Positions 1 through 8,330 of a stretch of DNA of 26,531 nt are shown here, in pieces. Every line of letters starts with the position of its first letter. Within the stretch, counting starts at the first letter, position 1. The DNA comes from an uncultured Amylibacter sp. GTDB lineage: Bacteria; Pseudomonadota; Alphaproteobacteria; Rhodobacterales; Rhodobacteraceae. The notes beneath the pieces were generated by a model, which worked only from the letters and a program-made list of their open reading frames with translations, ran no database searches and was not told where the DNA came from. The stretch is from the NCBI GenBank assembly GCA_937944065.1, contig CALDZS010000341.1:1-26531 (forward strand), given 5' to 3'. The position numbers were made by a program, and so were the translations under genes.

Positions 1-77
1 GTCGGAAACGGGATTGCGTATCATTCTAATGGGTGCGAGTGTCCCCGACAGTGAAATCAACTTACATAGGTGAAGCT

Positions 78-1511
78 ATGCTAGACAAGCGCCAATTCTA
101 TATCGACGGTAAATGGGTTAACCCCGCCAAGCCCAATGACATGGACGTCATCAACCCAGCAACTGAAGAGGCCTGTGCAGTTATCAGCCTTGGCGGTCAA
201 GCTGACACCGATGCCGCCGTCGCAGCCGCGCGTCGTGCGTTCAAAACATGGAGCGTTTCATCCCGCGAAGAGCGCCTGAAAGTCATGCGCGCCATCAGCG
301 AAGAATACAATCGCCGCGTCGACGATATGGCCGCTGCGATCAGCCTAGAAATGGGCGCACCAATTGACATGTCTTCAGTCCAGCAAGTGGGCTGTGGCAC
401 GATGCATATCCCCAACTTCATCAAAGTTTTGGAGAAATTCGAGTTTGAAGAAGAACTGGACGGGTATCCGAACGAACGTATCTTGAAAGAAGCCATAGGG
501 GTGGTCGGTTTGATCACGCCATGGAACTGGCCAATGAACCAGATCGCATTGAAAGTCATGCCCGCGATCGCAGCTGGCTGTACTATCGTTCTGAAACCAT
601 CAGAAATCGCACCCTTGTCTGGGTCCTTGTTCGCAGAGATTTGTCATGATGCAGGCGTGCCTGCAGGCGTTTTGAACATGATCCACGGCGACGGCCCAGG
701 TGTGGGTAGCCAAATGTCATCACACGAAGACATTGACATGATTTCTTTCACAGGCTCGACCCGCGCTGGGCAATTGATCACCAAAGCAGCAGCAGACACC
801 GTGAAACGTGTAACGCTGGAACTGGGTGGCAAAGGTGCCAACGTTGTTTATGCTGACGCGGACGAAAACGCTGTAAAACGCGGCACGCTGCACGTATTCA
901 ACAATTCGGGTCAGTCGTGTAACGCGCCGACACGTATGTTGGTCGAACGTTCGATCTATGACCAAGCTGTCGAAACAGCGGCCGAAACGGCGAACAATGT
1001 CAAAGTCGACGATCCGTCAAAACCAGGTGGCCATATGGGCTCTATGGTTTCAGAGATGCAGTACGACAAAGTACAAGAACTGATCGAGGTGGGCATCAAA
1101 GAAGGTGCGCGCTTGGTTGCAGGCGGTTTAGGTCGCCCAGATGGGCTGAACAAAGGTTTCTTCGTGCGTCCAACAGTGTTCGCCGACGTTGATAACTCCA
1201 TGCGCATCGCCCAAGAGGAAATCTTTGGCCCAGTATTGTGTATGATCCCGTTCGAAGATGAAGCACAAGCCATTGAAATTGCCAATGACACGCCATACGG
1301 TTTGACCAACTACGTCCAAACTCAAGATGGCGACAAAGCGCGCCGTACAGCACGCGCGCTGCGCTCTGGTATGGTGCGGATCAATGGCGACGGCGGCAAG
1401 GCACCCTCGCCATTTGGCGGCTATAAACAGTCTGGCAACGGTCGCGAAGGCGGCAAGTGGGGTATCGAAGATTATCTAGAGATCAAACACGTCACCAGCT
1501 GGAACACTTGA
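78..1511 (+). CDS. Aldehyde dehydrogenase family protein (NAD(P)-dependent)
   Basis: This 477-residue protein should oxidise an aldehyde to the carboxylic acid with NAD(P)+ in the cytoplasm. The length is normal for the superfamily. The conserved core is visible: PWNW with Asn150, which stabilises the thiohemiacetal; the nucleotide-binding stretch around residues 169-178 (TIVLKPSE) and 224-229 (FTGSTR); the general base Glu248 in LELGGK; the nucleophile Cys281 in NNSGQSC; and EEIFGPVL further on. The start was placed at ATG 78 because AGGTGA lies just upstream and the protein begins MLDKRQFYIDG as relatives do; an in-frame ATG at 33 would add 15 atypical residues. The substrate cannot be told from sequence. 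It is followed closely by an intrinsic terminator, so it probably ends its transcript. Confidence 0.93.
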   Translation: MLDKRQFYIDGKWVNPAKPNDMDVINPATEEACAVISLGGQADTDAAVAAARRAFKTWSVSSREERLKVMRAISEEYNRRVDDMAAAISLEMGAPIDMSSVQQVGCGTMHIPNFIKVLEKFEFEEELDGYPNERILKEAIGVVGLITPWNWPMNQIALKVMPAIAAGCTIVLKPSEIAPLSGSLFAEICHDAGVPAGVLNMIHGDGPGVGSQMSSHEDIDMISFTGSTRAGQLITKAAADTVKRVTLELGGKGANVVYADADENAVKRGTLHVFNNSGQSCNAPTRMLVERSIYDQAVETAAETANNVKVDDPSKPGGHMGSMVSEMQYDKVQELIEVGIKEGARLVAGGLGRPDGLNKGFFVRPTVFADVDNSMRIAQEEIFGPVLCMIPFEDEAQAIEIANDTPYGLTNYVQTQDGDKARRTARALRSGMVRINGDGGKAPSPFGGYKQSGNGREGGKWGIEDYLEIKHVTSWNT

Positions 1512-1538
1512 TCTCAACATAGGTTAACAGCATAATGG

Positions 1539-1584
1539 GACTGTCTCGGGGGCGATGCTTCGCCTTTGGGACAGTCTTTTTTTT
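1539..1584 (+). terminator. Rho-independent terminator after the aldehyde dehydrogenase
   Basis: GACTGTC (1539-1545) pairs with GACAGTC (1570-1576), and an inner GGCGA/TCGCC stem (1551-1555 with 1560-1564) caps it; eight T residues (1577-1584) follow at once. This is a textbook intrinsic terminator. The T-run is directly joined to the AGGAG ribosome-binding site of the next gene, leaving no room for a promoter between them. Confidence 0.88.
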
Positions 1585-1596
1585 AGGAGTATATAC

Positions 1597-2769
1597 ATGT
1601 CGATTAAAACCCTTGGGGCCGCGGCCCTTCTACTGACCCTGCCCGCGATGGCGCAAGCAAAATGCGGCGGAAGTTTCAGCAGTTGGGTGAATGGCGTAAA
1701 AGCCGAGGCGGTCAAAAAAGGCCATTCGAAATCCGATGTGAACAAATTTTTCGCCTCAGTGAAACAAGACAAAAAGGTACTGGCCGCGGATCGGTCACAA
1801 GCCGCGTTTCGCCTGAGCTTCAGCCAGTTCGCTGGTCGCGTCATCAGCAGTAATCGCATGAAAACGGGTGCGGCAAAGCGCAAACAATATGCCAGTTCTT
1901 TTAAGCGCGCGCAGGCAAACTATGGCCTGCCAGCCCCCGTACTTTTGGCCTTCTGGGCAATGGAAACCGATTTCGGTGCAAATCAAGGTAACTTTAACAC
2001 GCTGAATGCATTGGCCACTTTGGCGCATGATTGCCGCCGCCCAAATCTTTTCCGCCCACAAATATTTGCCACCATTGATCTTTGGAAAAAAGGTACATTC
2101 AGCCCAACAGCATCCAAAGGTGCATGGGCGGGTGAAATCGGCATGGTCCAAATGTTGCCCGAGGATGTACTGAACCGCGGTGTTGATGGCAACGGCGACG
2201 GCAAAGTAGATTTAGTCAACTCTGCTCCTGATGCGATCCTGACGGCCGCCAAAGTGTTACAAGCACATGGCTGGAAATCTGGTCAACCATGGATGGTCGA
2301 AGTGACCGTGCCATCAAAAATGAACTGGGCGAAAACCGGTTTGAACAGACCGCAATCCGTCGCCTCTTGGACAAAACAAGGTGTGAAGGCGCGCGGCAAA
2401 ATGCCATCGTCGAAATACCAAGCCAGCTTGCTGCTTCCCGAGGGACGCAAAGGGCCAGCGTTTCTGGTTTTCCCGAATTTTGACGTCTATTTCAAATGGA
2501 ACAAAAGCTTGGTCAACGTGACCACTGCAGGATATTTCGCAACGCGTCTCGCTGGTGCGCCGCCCTTCCGCAAAGGTACACCTGACAAGGCACTTAGCAC
2601 CAAACAGATGGTGTCCTTGCAGCAAAAGCTAAAGAAGCGGGGGCATGACGTCGGTAAAGTCGACGGCATTTTGGGCGCGAAATCACGCATTGCCGTTCAA
2701 AAAGAACAGACCCGTCTGGGTTTGCCAGCAGACGCTTGGCCAACCGCAGCACTTTTATCCAAACTCTAA
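1597..2769 (+). CDS. Lytic murein transglycosylase, MltB/SLT_2 family, with C-terminal peptidoglycan-binding domain
   Basis: This 390-residue exported enzyme should cleave the glycan strands of peptidoglycan non-hydrolytically in the periplasm. A signal peptide (MSIKTLGAAALLLTLPAMAQA) is followed by the catalytic domain, with the likely catalytic Glu123 in FWAMETDFG and the family stretches around residues 135-165 (NTLNALATLAHDCRR, RPQIFATIDLW). Residues about 333-390 form a PG_binding_1 repeat (MVSLQQKLKKRGHDVGKVDG). The start is ATG 1597, seven bases after AGGAG; an upstream in-frame ATG at 1555 lies inside the terminator hairpin and would spoil the signal peptide. No lipobox is seen, so it appears to be a soluble periplasmic member of the family. 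It sits 17 bp before the YCII-like gene and may be co-transcribed with it. Confidence 0.9.
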   Translation: MSIKTLGAAALLLTLPAMAQAKCGGSFSSWVNGVKAEAVKKGHSKSDVNKFFASVKQDKKVLAADRSQAAFRLSFSQFAGRVISSNRMKTGAAKRKQYASSFKRAQANYGLPAPVLLAFWAMETDFGANQGNFNTLNALATLAHDCRRPNLFRPQIFATIDLWKKGTFSPTASKGAWAGEIGMVQMLPEDVLNRGVDGNGDGKVDLVNSAPDAILTAAKVLQAHGWKSGQPWMVEVTVPSKMNWAKTGLNRPQSVASWTKQGVKARGKMPSSKYQASLLLPEGRKGPAFLVFPNFDVYFKWNKSLVNVTTAGYFATRLAGAPPFRKGTPDKALSTKQMVSLQQKLKKRGHDVGKVDGILGAKSRIAVQKEQTRLGLPADAWPTAALLSKL

Positions 2770-2786
2770 CCTTGAAAGGAAAGTCG

Positions 2787-3107
2787 ATGCCAAACTTTGT
2801 ACTAGCCTACCACGGAAAACCAAATATAGAGACCAAGGAAGACGGTCAGAAACTGATGGCCGATTGGCGCGCATGGATGCAAGGACTAGGCGATGCCGTC
2901 GTCGATCCTGGCAAGCCTGTTGGCATGTCGAAAACCATTCTGACGGACGGTACAGTTGCAGACAATGGCGGATCGAACCCTTTGATGGGGTTCACTGTGA
3001 TCCAAGCTGATACTATTGAAGCCGCTATCGAATTGGCAAAACCGTGTCCGCATGTCACTTGCGGTGGCTCGATCGAGGTTGCCGAAGCGATGGATATGGA
3101 AATGTAA
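2787..3107 (+). CDS. YCII-related small protein
   Basis: The product is a 106-residue soluble protein beginning MPNFVLAYHGKPN, with a ferredoxin-like YCII pattern: an N-terminal strand, a helix around residues 18-33 (DGQKLMADWRAWMQGLG), a central VGMSKTI strand, a GFTVIQADTIEAAIELAKPCP strand-helix near residues 72-92, and an acidic end. YCII-like proteins are small dimeric proteins, some with peroxidase, hydrolase or dehalogenase-like activity, and most have no assigned role. ATG 2787 was chosen because AAAGGAAA precedes it and because the translation upstream overlaps the end of the transglycosylase gene. The gene lies 17 bp downstream of that gene on the same strand. The exact function is unknown. 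Confidence 0.8.
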   Translation: MPNFVLAYHGKPNIETKEDGQKLMADWRAWMQGLGDAVVDPGKPVGMSKTILTDGTVADNGGSNPLMGFTVIQADTIEAAIELAKPCPHVTCGGSIEVAEAMDMEM

Positions 3108-3108
3108 T

Positions 3109-3144
3109 CTTAAAGTTGCCGCGCTTTAGGGCGCGGTGCTTAAG
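3109..3144. terminator. Hairpin between convergent genes, possible bidirectional terminator
   Basis: CCGCGC (3119-3124) and GCGCGG (3131-3136) form a six-pair GC stem with a six-base loop, flanked by an outer CTTAA/TTAAG pairing (3109-3113 with 3140-3144). It fills the gap between the stop of the YCII-like gene and the stop of smc. It lacks a clear T-run on either strand, so an intrinsic terminator is only plausible. Confidence 0.4.
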
Positions 3145-3146
3145 GC

Positions 3147-6100
3147 CTAGTCAATCATCTCTTCTGCGGCTTGCAGGTCCACTGATACCAGTTGGCTGAC
3201 ACCTTGTTCAGCCATCGTCACACCAAACAAGCGATCCATCCGCGCCATAGTCACCGCATGGTGCGTAATGATCATGAAACGCGTATTCGTCCGCTCTGTC
3301 ATCTCGTCTAGCAAGTCACAGAAACGTCCGACATTGGCGTCATCCAAAGGTGCATCAACCTCGTCCAGTACACAGATTGGTGCAGGATTGGCCAAGAACA
3401 CGGCAAAGATCAGTGCCATCGCGGTAAGTGTTTGTTCTCCACCTGAAAGCAATGACAAGGTCGATAGTTTCTTGCCTGGCGGTTGGCACATTATCTCTAG
3501 CCCAGCTTCCAGCGGATCGTCGCTTTCAACCAGCACCAAACTCGCCTCGCCTCCGCCGAACAGCGATTTGAACAAGGTTCCGAAATTCTTATTCACCTCG
3601 TCAAAAGCCGCCAACAAGCGTTCACGCCCCTCTTTGTTTAGGCTTGCAATACCAGAACGCAATTTGCCAATCGCCTGTTCCAAATCGTCTTTTTCATTGG
3701 CCAGCATGTCGCGTTCTTCGCTGACTTCTTTGGCATCCTCTTCTGCGCGCAGATTTACGGCACCCAAGCTGTCGCGTTGACGGCGCAACCGCGCCACGTC
3801 TGCCTCGATCCGGTCGGCTGGTGGCATCTTGTCGGGATCTGCTTCCAGTGTTTCCAACAATGCTTCTGGCTCCAATTCCAGATCCTCGCGGATACGATCA
3901 GCCGCCGCGCCCACTTGCGCTTCTGCCGCTTCAGCTACGGCATCGGCACGACCGCGCGCTTCGCGAGCCTCCGAGGCACGGCGTTCGGCGTCCCGCTCTT
4001 CTTGCTCGGCTGTGCGCAAAGTCGTCTCGCCTATCGCCAAGGCATCGGATGCAATCTTTAAACGCCCTTCAGCATCAGCAATTCCTGATGCCAACTGATC
4101 ACGCTTTGCCTTGATTTCTTCGGGTGCCTGCGTTGCCAATTTCAACTCAGCCTCTGACGCAGTTTTGCGTGTCGCCAATTCGCCAATGCGATCTTCAGCG
4201 GTTGATAGGCGATGTCGCCAACCAGACACTTCTTGGGTGATTTCTTGACGACGCTTGGTGCGCGCTTCGCCTTCGCGACGCAGATCATCGAACATCGTGC
4301 GTTTTGTCAGCATTGTCATACGCGCAGCTTCAACGGCGATCTTTGTCTGCTCAACGCTATCCCGTGCAGTGTCAAGATCGTCCAGCCCTTTGATGCCTTG
4401 GTCCGCTTCCTTGACAGAAACGCGCGCTGCGATGGTTTCTTCTTCTAGTCGCGCTTGCGCCAGTCGCAAATTTTCTACTTTGCCTGACAACATGTCGCGA
4501 TCAGCCTCGGCGCGTGACATCTGCCGATTGGCCAAGGTCGCCGCCTCATCCGCCTGCTTGCGTGCAATACGCGCTGCCTGATCAGCAGCGATCAAGGATT
4601 GCAGGCTTTCATGTGCTTGATCAAACGCGCGGCGCGCTGCATCCGCACGCTGGCTGGCAGTTGTGTTTGCCACCTTCAATTCTTCTAACCGATTAACCTG
4701 TTGCAGACGTAATGCTGACGCTGATGGCGCGTCTTCGGCACCAGCGCGGAACCCATCCCAGCGCCACAAATCACCCTCGACCGACACCAAACGCTGACCA
4801 GGTGTAAGGGCCGCCTGCAAGCGCGATCCATCTTGGCGTGCGACCAACCCAATCTGGCTTAGGCGTCGCGACAGCACATCAGGCGCATCAACATACTCTG
4901 CCAAGGCCTGCGCACCGTCGGGCAAGCCTGCATTGCCTGTATAGTTTGGCATCTGTGCCCAGCCTGACAGTCCATCCGCACCAATCATCGGTGCTTTTAA
5001 ATCGTCGGCCAAAGCGGCACCCAATGCCGCCTCGTATCCTTTACGTGCCCGTACTGTATCGATCACTTGATCGCCGTCTGACTTGTCGCGTGCAATCACG
5101 CGTTCCAAGGCGGAAACTTCCGCATTCAACGCGTTCGCTTCGCCTTCGGCCTCGCTCAATGCGCCACGTTTTTCGCTGTCCAACGACTGCGCGTTCGTTC
5201 GATCTTGCTCGATGCGAAGCAACTCAGCATCGGCCTTCGTCGCAGCGTCTTGTGCAGCAGCCCCCGTTTCAGTGGCCTCTACCAACCGAGCTTCGGCTGC
5301 GACCAAATCGGCCTCTACGCCGCCAACGGAATTCGCTGCAGACTCTGATTGTTCTTGTCGCTTGTCCAACAGATCAGTCGCGTCTTTTAGCAATCGATGC
5401 GCTGATTGATGCCGCGCTGCCAGGCGCGCCACATCTTCGGTCAGTTTGTCCAAGCGGCTTTCTTGATCTTGCATCACTGTTGCTGCGTCGCGCGCGGCAG
5501 CATTGGCCGTCTCAATTTTTTCGTCTTGACCAACCGAGGCTTTGGTAATCTGGTCTTGTTCCCAGTCCAAACGCTTGATGGTTTCTTCAGCGTCTTTGTT
5601 CAAACCCTGCTCGCGTTCGATATCCGCGCCCAGTTGATTGATCCGCCGTTCAAGTGTCTCGATCTGCTCGCGGGCACGCGCCTCTCGGTCGGCTAGGGTG
5701 TCACGCTCAACAGCCAAACGTTGCACGACCGCGTTTGCGATCGCAGCTTCTTCACGCAATGGCGGAACCTTATTCTCTGCTTCATTTCGCACGTTGCCAG
5801 ATTTGGTTGCATGCGTTTGCGCCTCTGCCGCGCGTTTGCTCGCTTCGGTCAGATCGTTTGCAGCCCCTTGGCGCGCGGTGTCCGCTTCGCGCCAGCGGCG
5901 ATACAAAAGCAAACCTTCGGACTGGCGCAGCTCGTTGCCGATTTCACGGTACCGTTTGGCCTGACGCGCCTGACGCGCGAGCGAGCTTAGTTGGCTGTCC
6001 AGTTGTTCCACAACATCGTCAACACGTGCTAGGTTCGTCTCGGCACCCTTCAACTTTAACTCGGCCTCGTGACGACGTTTATAAAGGCCAGAAATCCCTG

Positions 6101-6602
6101 CCGCTTCTTCCAAGATGCGGCGGCGCGACTTGGGTTTGGCATTGATCAATTCTGCTATTTGACCTTGTCGAACCAACGCTGGCGAATGCGCACCTGTCGA
6201 TGCATCAGCAAACAGCATTTGCACGTCGCGCGCACGGGTTTCTTTACCATTTGCCTTATAGGCTGACCCCACATCGCGCGTGATACGACGCACAACTTCC
6301 AACACATCTTGATCGTTGAAATTGGCGGGTGCCAACCGTTCGGCGTTATCAAGGATCAATGCAACTTCGGCATAATTTCGTGCGGGCCGTTTCGAGGCCC
6401 CGTTGAAAATCACGTCTTCCATGCCGCCGCCACGCATGGCGGACGCGCGGTTTTCGCCCATGACCCACCGTAAGGCTTCCAACAAATTCGATTTCCCACA
6501 ACCGTTCGGCCCGACAACACCTGTCAGTCCGTCAGCGATCACCAGCTCGGTCGGGTCCACAAAACTTTTGAACCCAGTTAATCGTAATTTGCTAAAACGC
6601 AC
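3147..6602 (-). CDS. smc: Chromosome segregation protein SMC
   Basis: This 1151-residue ATPase is the core of the bacterial condensin, working with ScpA and ScpB to compact and segregate the chromosome. The whole architecture is visible: N-terminal half-ATPase with Walker A GPNGCGKS at residues 31-38; a long coiled coil about 170-505; a globular hinge about 513-625; the returning coiled coil rich in Ala, Glu and Arg up to about 960; and the C-terminal half-ATPase with the ABC signature LSGGEQ from 1052, Walker B ending DE at 1080-1081 (CVLDEVDAPLDDANV), and a D-loop. The start is a GTG at 6602 preceded by AAAGGCAGG. A possible -35 (TTGACT, reverse strand of 6659-6664) lies upstream, but its -10 is poor. 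scpA and scpB are not in the window. Confidence 0.97.
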   Translation of the reverse strand: MRFSKLRLTGFKSFVDPTELVIADGLTGVVGPNGCGKSNLLEALRWVMGENRASAMRGGGMEDVIFNGASKRPARNYAEVALILDNAERLAPANFNDQDVLEVVRRITRDVGSAYKANGKETRARDVQMLFADASTGAHSPALVRQGQIAELINAKPKSRRRILEEAAGISGLYKRRHEAELKLKGAETNLARVDDVVEQLDSQLSSLARQARQAKRYREIGNELRQSEGLLLYRRWREADTARQGAANDLTEASKRAAEAQTHATKSGNVRNEAENKVPPLREEAAIANAVVQRLAVERDTLADREARAREQIETLERRINQLGADIEREQGLNKDAEETIKRLDWEQDQITKASVGQDEKIETANAAARDAATVMQDQESRLDKLTEDVARLAARHQSAHRLLKDATDLLDKRQEQSESAANSVGGVEADLVAAEARLVEATETGAAAQDAATKADAELLRIEQDRTNAQSLDSEKRGALSEAEGEANALNAEVSALERVIARDKSDGDQVIDTVRARKGYEAALGAALADDLKAPMIGADGLSGWAQMPNYTGNAGLPDGAQALAEYVDAPDVLSRRLSQIGLVARQDGSRLQAALTPGQRLVSVEGDLWRWDGFRAGAEDAPSASALRLQQVNRLEELKVANTTASQRADAARRAFDQAHESLQSLIAADQAARIARKQADEAATLANRQMSRAEADRDMLSGKVENLRLAQARLEEETIAARVSVKEADQGIKGLDDLDTARDSVEQTKIAVEAARMTMLTKRTMFDDLRREGEARTKRRQEITQEVSGWRHRLSTAEDRIGELATRKTASEAELKLATQAPEEIKAKRDQLASGIADAEGRLKIASDALAIGETTLRTAEQEERDAERRASEAREARGRADAVAEAAEAQVGAAADRIREDLELEPEALLETLEADPDKMPPADRIEADVARLRRQRDSLGAVNLRAEEDAKEVSEERDMLANEKDDLEQAIGKLRSGIASLNKEGRERLLAAFDEVNKNFGTLFKSLFGGGEASLVLVESDDPLEAGLEIMCQPPGKKLSTLSLLSGGEQTLTAMALIFAVFLANPAPICVLDEVDAPLDDANVGRFCDLLDEMTERTNTRFMIITHHAVTMARMDRLFGVTMAEQGVSQLVSVDLQAAEEMID

Positions 6603-6698
6603 TGCGCGCCTGCCTTTATGATTCTATTTGCGACAAAATCCTACCTTGAGGGGGTCTGAGTCAATATAAAACCACTGCATCTAGCCATTTGAGCAGAG

Positions 6699-6707
6699 TT
6701 ATCCACA
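6699..6707 (+). promoter_or_regulatory. DnaA-box consensus match
   Basis: TTATCCACA matches the DnaA box TTATNCACA exactly and is followed by AT-rich sequence (AATATATCGATAAAATCG). It is a single box. I noticed no second perfect box in the window, so an origin is unlikely; a role in DnaA-dependent control of the flanking genes, or chance, are both possible. Confidence 0.4.
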
Positions 6708-6756
6708 ATATATCGATAAAATCGCTGTTTTTCTGCACAAAATCTACCTCAATGCG

Positions 6757-6771
6757 TTGCGCGTTGCGCAA
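6757..6771. repeat. Short perfect inverted repeat TTGCGC-N3-GCGCAA
   Basis: TTGCGC (6757-6762), spacer GTT, GCGCAA (6766-6771). It sits in the divergent region between smc and the exported-protein gene and could be a regulator site or a small hairpin. Confidence 0.45.
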
Positions 6772-6808
6772 AGCCGCGAATTAGGTGAGGTCAATCACTT
6801 TATAGTTG

Positions 6809-6854
6809 TGAAATATGGATATCATTCACCCTCTGGGGGTGATGAAAAATTTCA
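6809..6854 (+). promoter_or_regulatory. Imperfect hairpin in the leader of the exported-protein gene
   Basis: TGAAAT (6809-6814) pairs with ATTTCA (6849-6854), and an inner TCATTCACCC arm pairs with GGGGTGATGA around a TCTG loop (one bulge). There is no T-run, so it is not an obvious terminator. It ends 37 bases before the start codon and may affect mRNA stability or translation. Confidence 0.4.
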
Positions 6855-6891
6855 CCTGACCAGACTTAACTTCACATTGAAAGGAATGGTT

Positions 6892-7323
6892 ATGTTAAAT
6901 AAAACAGCTATAGTTATTACCGCTTTTACCTTTTCTGCAAATATTGCAAGTGCAGACATGTTGAGCGATTTTCCTAGCATTCAAAATGACGTCAATAGTT
7001 TCATGGGCGAAGAGCTGATCACTATCACGAACGGCTTGTCGGGACAGCCACCGATTATCGACTGTGGGTGTCCCCATCTCTGCGCAATGCTGGGGATGAT
7101 CGTGAGCGGAAGGATCACTGGCGACAAGGGTATTCAAGAAGGATTGTTCACCGCTCTTGTTACTGATCAAGCCGCAGGCATTAACATGACCATCAAAAAT
7201 GGTGGAAAATTCGATGCTGATGGTATGCCCATGACGCGGGTTAAGATGAAATATGCCAAGGGTTTTGATGCAAAAGCATTGGCCGGCCTGTCACAAGAAA
7301 TCGGAAAAATGGTGCTACGATAA
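6892..7323 (+). CDS. Hypothetical exported protein with a cysteine cluster
   Basis: I do not recognise this 143-residue protein. It starts with a clear signal peptide (MLNKTAIVITAFTFSANIASA), so the mature chain of about 122 residues should be periplasmic or secreted. The most distinctive part is DCGCPHLCAM (about residues 57-66), three cysteines in a C-x-C-x4-C pattern, followed by a hydrophobic helix. The C-terminus has KMKYAKGFDAKALAGLSQEIGKMV, probably strand plus helix. ATG 6892 was chosen over the in-frame ATG at 6886 because AAGGA lies six bases upstream of 6892. The first part of the gene is unusually AT-rich compared with neighbours. It stands alone, bounded by an AT-rich leader and a strong terminator, so it is probably monocistronic. 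Confidence 0.72.
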   Translation: MLNKTAIVITAFTFSANIASADMLSDFPSIQNDVNSFMGEELITITNGLSGQPPIIDCGCPHLCAMLGMIVSGRITGDKGIQEGLFTALVTDQAAGINMTIKNGGKFDADGMPMTRVKMKYAKGFDAKALAGLSQEIGKMVLR

Positions 7324-7343
7324 TCTGAACCCAAGACCACAGT

Positions 7344-7375
7344 ATAAAGCCCGCACCACATAGTGCGGGCTTTAT
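7344..7375. terminator. Strong bidirectional intrinsic terminator
   Basis: ATAAAGCCCGCAC (7344-7356) and GTGCGGGCTTTAT (7363-7375) are perfect 13-bp complements around a six-base loop. The AAA/TTT ends make it usable in both directions, chiefly as the stop for the exported-protein gene. Confidence 0.85.
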
Positions 7376-7439
7376 ATGTCTGCCGAACGCTAGCCGCGGC
7401 TTGATTGACCCTGACTGTGAAATTTGAAATGCTGAAGGT

Positions 7440-8330
7440 ATGACAGCCGACGACAGAGTTTTAAGCGGAATTGGGCTGCGTCTGTTGGCAGTTTTCTTGA
7501 TGACCGCAATGTCGGCTGTCGTGCATGCCGTCGCTGATCTGGTACCCATTGGTCAAATCATGTTTTGGCGGTCTGCGGTGGCATTAATCCCCATTTGTTT
7601 GTTCATGGTATGGCGTGGGGATTTCCCAAATGCATTGAAAACACAGCGCCCAGTGCTGCATATTACTCGCAGCTTTTTGGGTGCGTTTTCTATGGCCATG
7701 TCCTTTTTATCGCTCGCATATCTATCCGTCGCGAATGCACAAGCATTGGCGTATCTTGCACCTGTTTTGGTTCTACCATTGGCCGCAATTCTGTTAAATG
7801 AACGGTTGTCGAGTAGTATTTTCATCGCGATTTTTCTTGGATTCGCAGGCGTCATTTTCCTTTTGTGGGATGCGCTAACCTTGCCCAAAGAAGGTGCTAT
7901 TATTGGTGTCATGGCAGGGCTTGCTTATGCACTGACCATGGCCTTTGTTCGGGTTCATACCAAAACTATGACCTTCACAGAACACTCGACCACCATCGCA
8001 TTTTATTTTGCCATTGTGGCGGCGATGCTTGGCCTTGCTACCCTACCCTTTGGCTGGGTTACATTGAACCTTTCTTTGATCGCTTGGCTGGTGCTGGCTG
8101 GGCTGATCGGCGGCGTTGGGCATATCGTTTCAAACGAAGCAATCGCGCGCGCGCCAGTGAGTACATTGGCACCTTTCGAATTCACGGGACTGATATGGGC
8201 GTTAGGGTTCGATCTGATACTATTTGCAACAATACCTAGTATCAATGGACTGATCGGAGCCCTGACGATCACGCTCGCTGCTGTGATCGTCACCTTGTTC
8301 GTGAAAGAACCATCTGAACGCCCTGCCTAA
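7440..8330 (+). CDS. DMT-superfamily (EamA) inner-membrane transporter
   Basis: This 296-residue hydrophobic protein has about ten membrane segments arranged as two EamA repeats, the usual layout and size of drug/metabolite transporters. Characteristic pieces include FWRSAVALIP near residue 42, LAYLSVANAQALAYLAPVLVLPLAA near 90-115 and, in the second repeat, GLIGGVGHIVSNEAIARAPVSTLAPFEFTGLIWA. Family members move small metabolites across the inner membrane, often outward; the substrate cannot be inferred. ATG 7440 follows a GAAGG motif. Its stop codon shares bases with the stop of the convergent 8-oxoguanine deaminase gene (8327-8330), so there is no terminator between them. Confidence 0.87.
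   Translation: MTADDRVLSGIGLRLLAVFLMTAMSAVVHAVADLVPIGQIMFWRSAVALIPICLFMVWRGDFPNALKTQRPVLHITRSFLGAFSMAMSFLSLAYLSVANAQALAYLAPVLVLPLAAILLNERLSSSIFIAIFLGFAGVIFLLWDALTLPKEGAIIGVMAGLAYALTMAFVRVHTKTMTFTEHSTTIAFYFAIVAAMLGLATLPFGWVTLNLSLIAWLVLAGLIGGVGHIVSNEAIARAPVSTLAPFEFTGLIWALGFDLILFATIPSINGLIGALTITLAAVIVTLFVKEPSERPA

Larger units (their letters stand above)
6603..6891. other. AT-rich intergenic region between smc and an exported-protein gene
   Basis: This 289-bp divergent spacer is richer in A and T than its surroundings. It holds a perfect DnaA box, a 6-bp inverted repeat, and a long imperfect hairpin just before the start of the gene at 6892. No convincing ORF or RNA gene is seen. Confidence 0.6.

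Noticed and set aside
1..49. GTCGG...CCGAC inverted repeat at the window start
   Set aside because: Only five pairs over a long loop, and the upstream context is missing.
33..77. Upstream in-frame start for the aldehyde dehydrogenase
   Set aside because: The added 15 residues are not family-like and the ribosome-binding site AGGTGA lies just before ATG 78.
4838..5548. Long plus-strand ORF (236 codons) opposite smc
   Set aside because: It is antisense to the hinge and coiled coil of smc, is rich in Arg, Pro, Leu and Ser without any motif, and has no good ribosome-binding site. It is a reading-frame shadow.
6603..6891. Chromosomal replication origin
   Set aside because: There is a single DnaA box, no cluster, and no neighbouring origin-associated genes.
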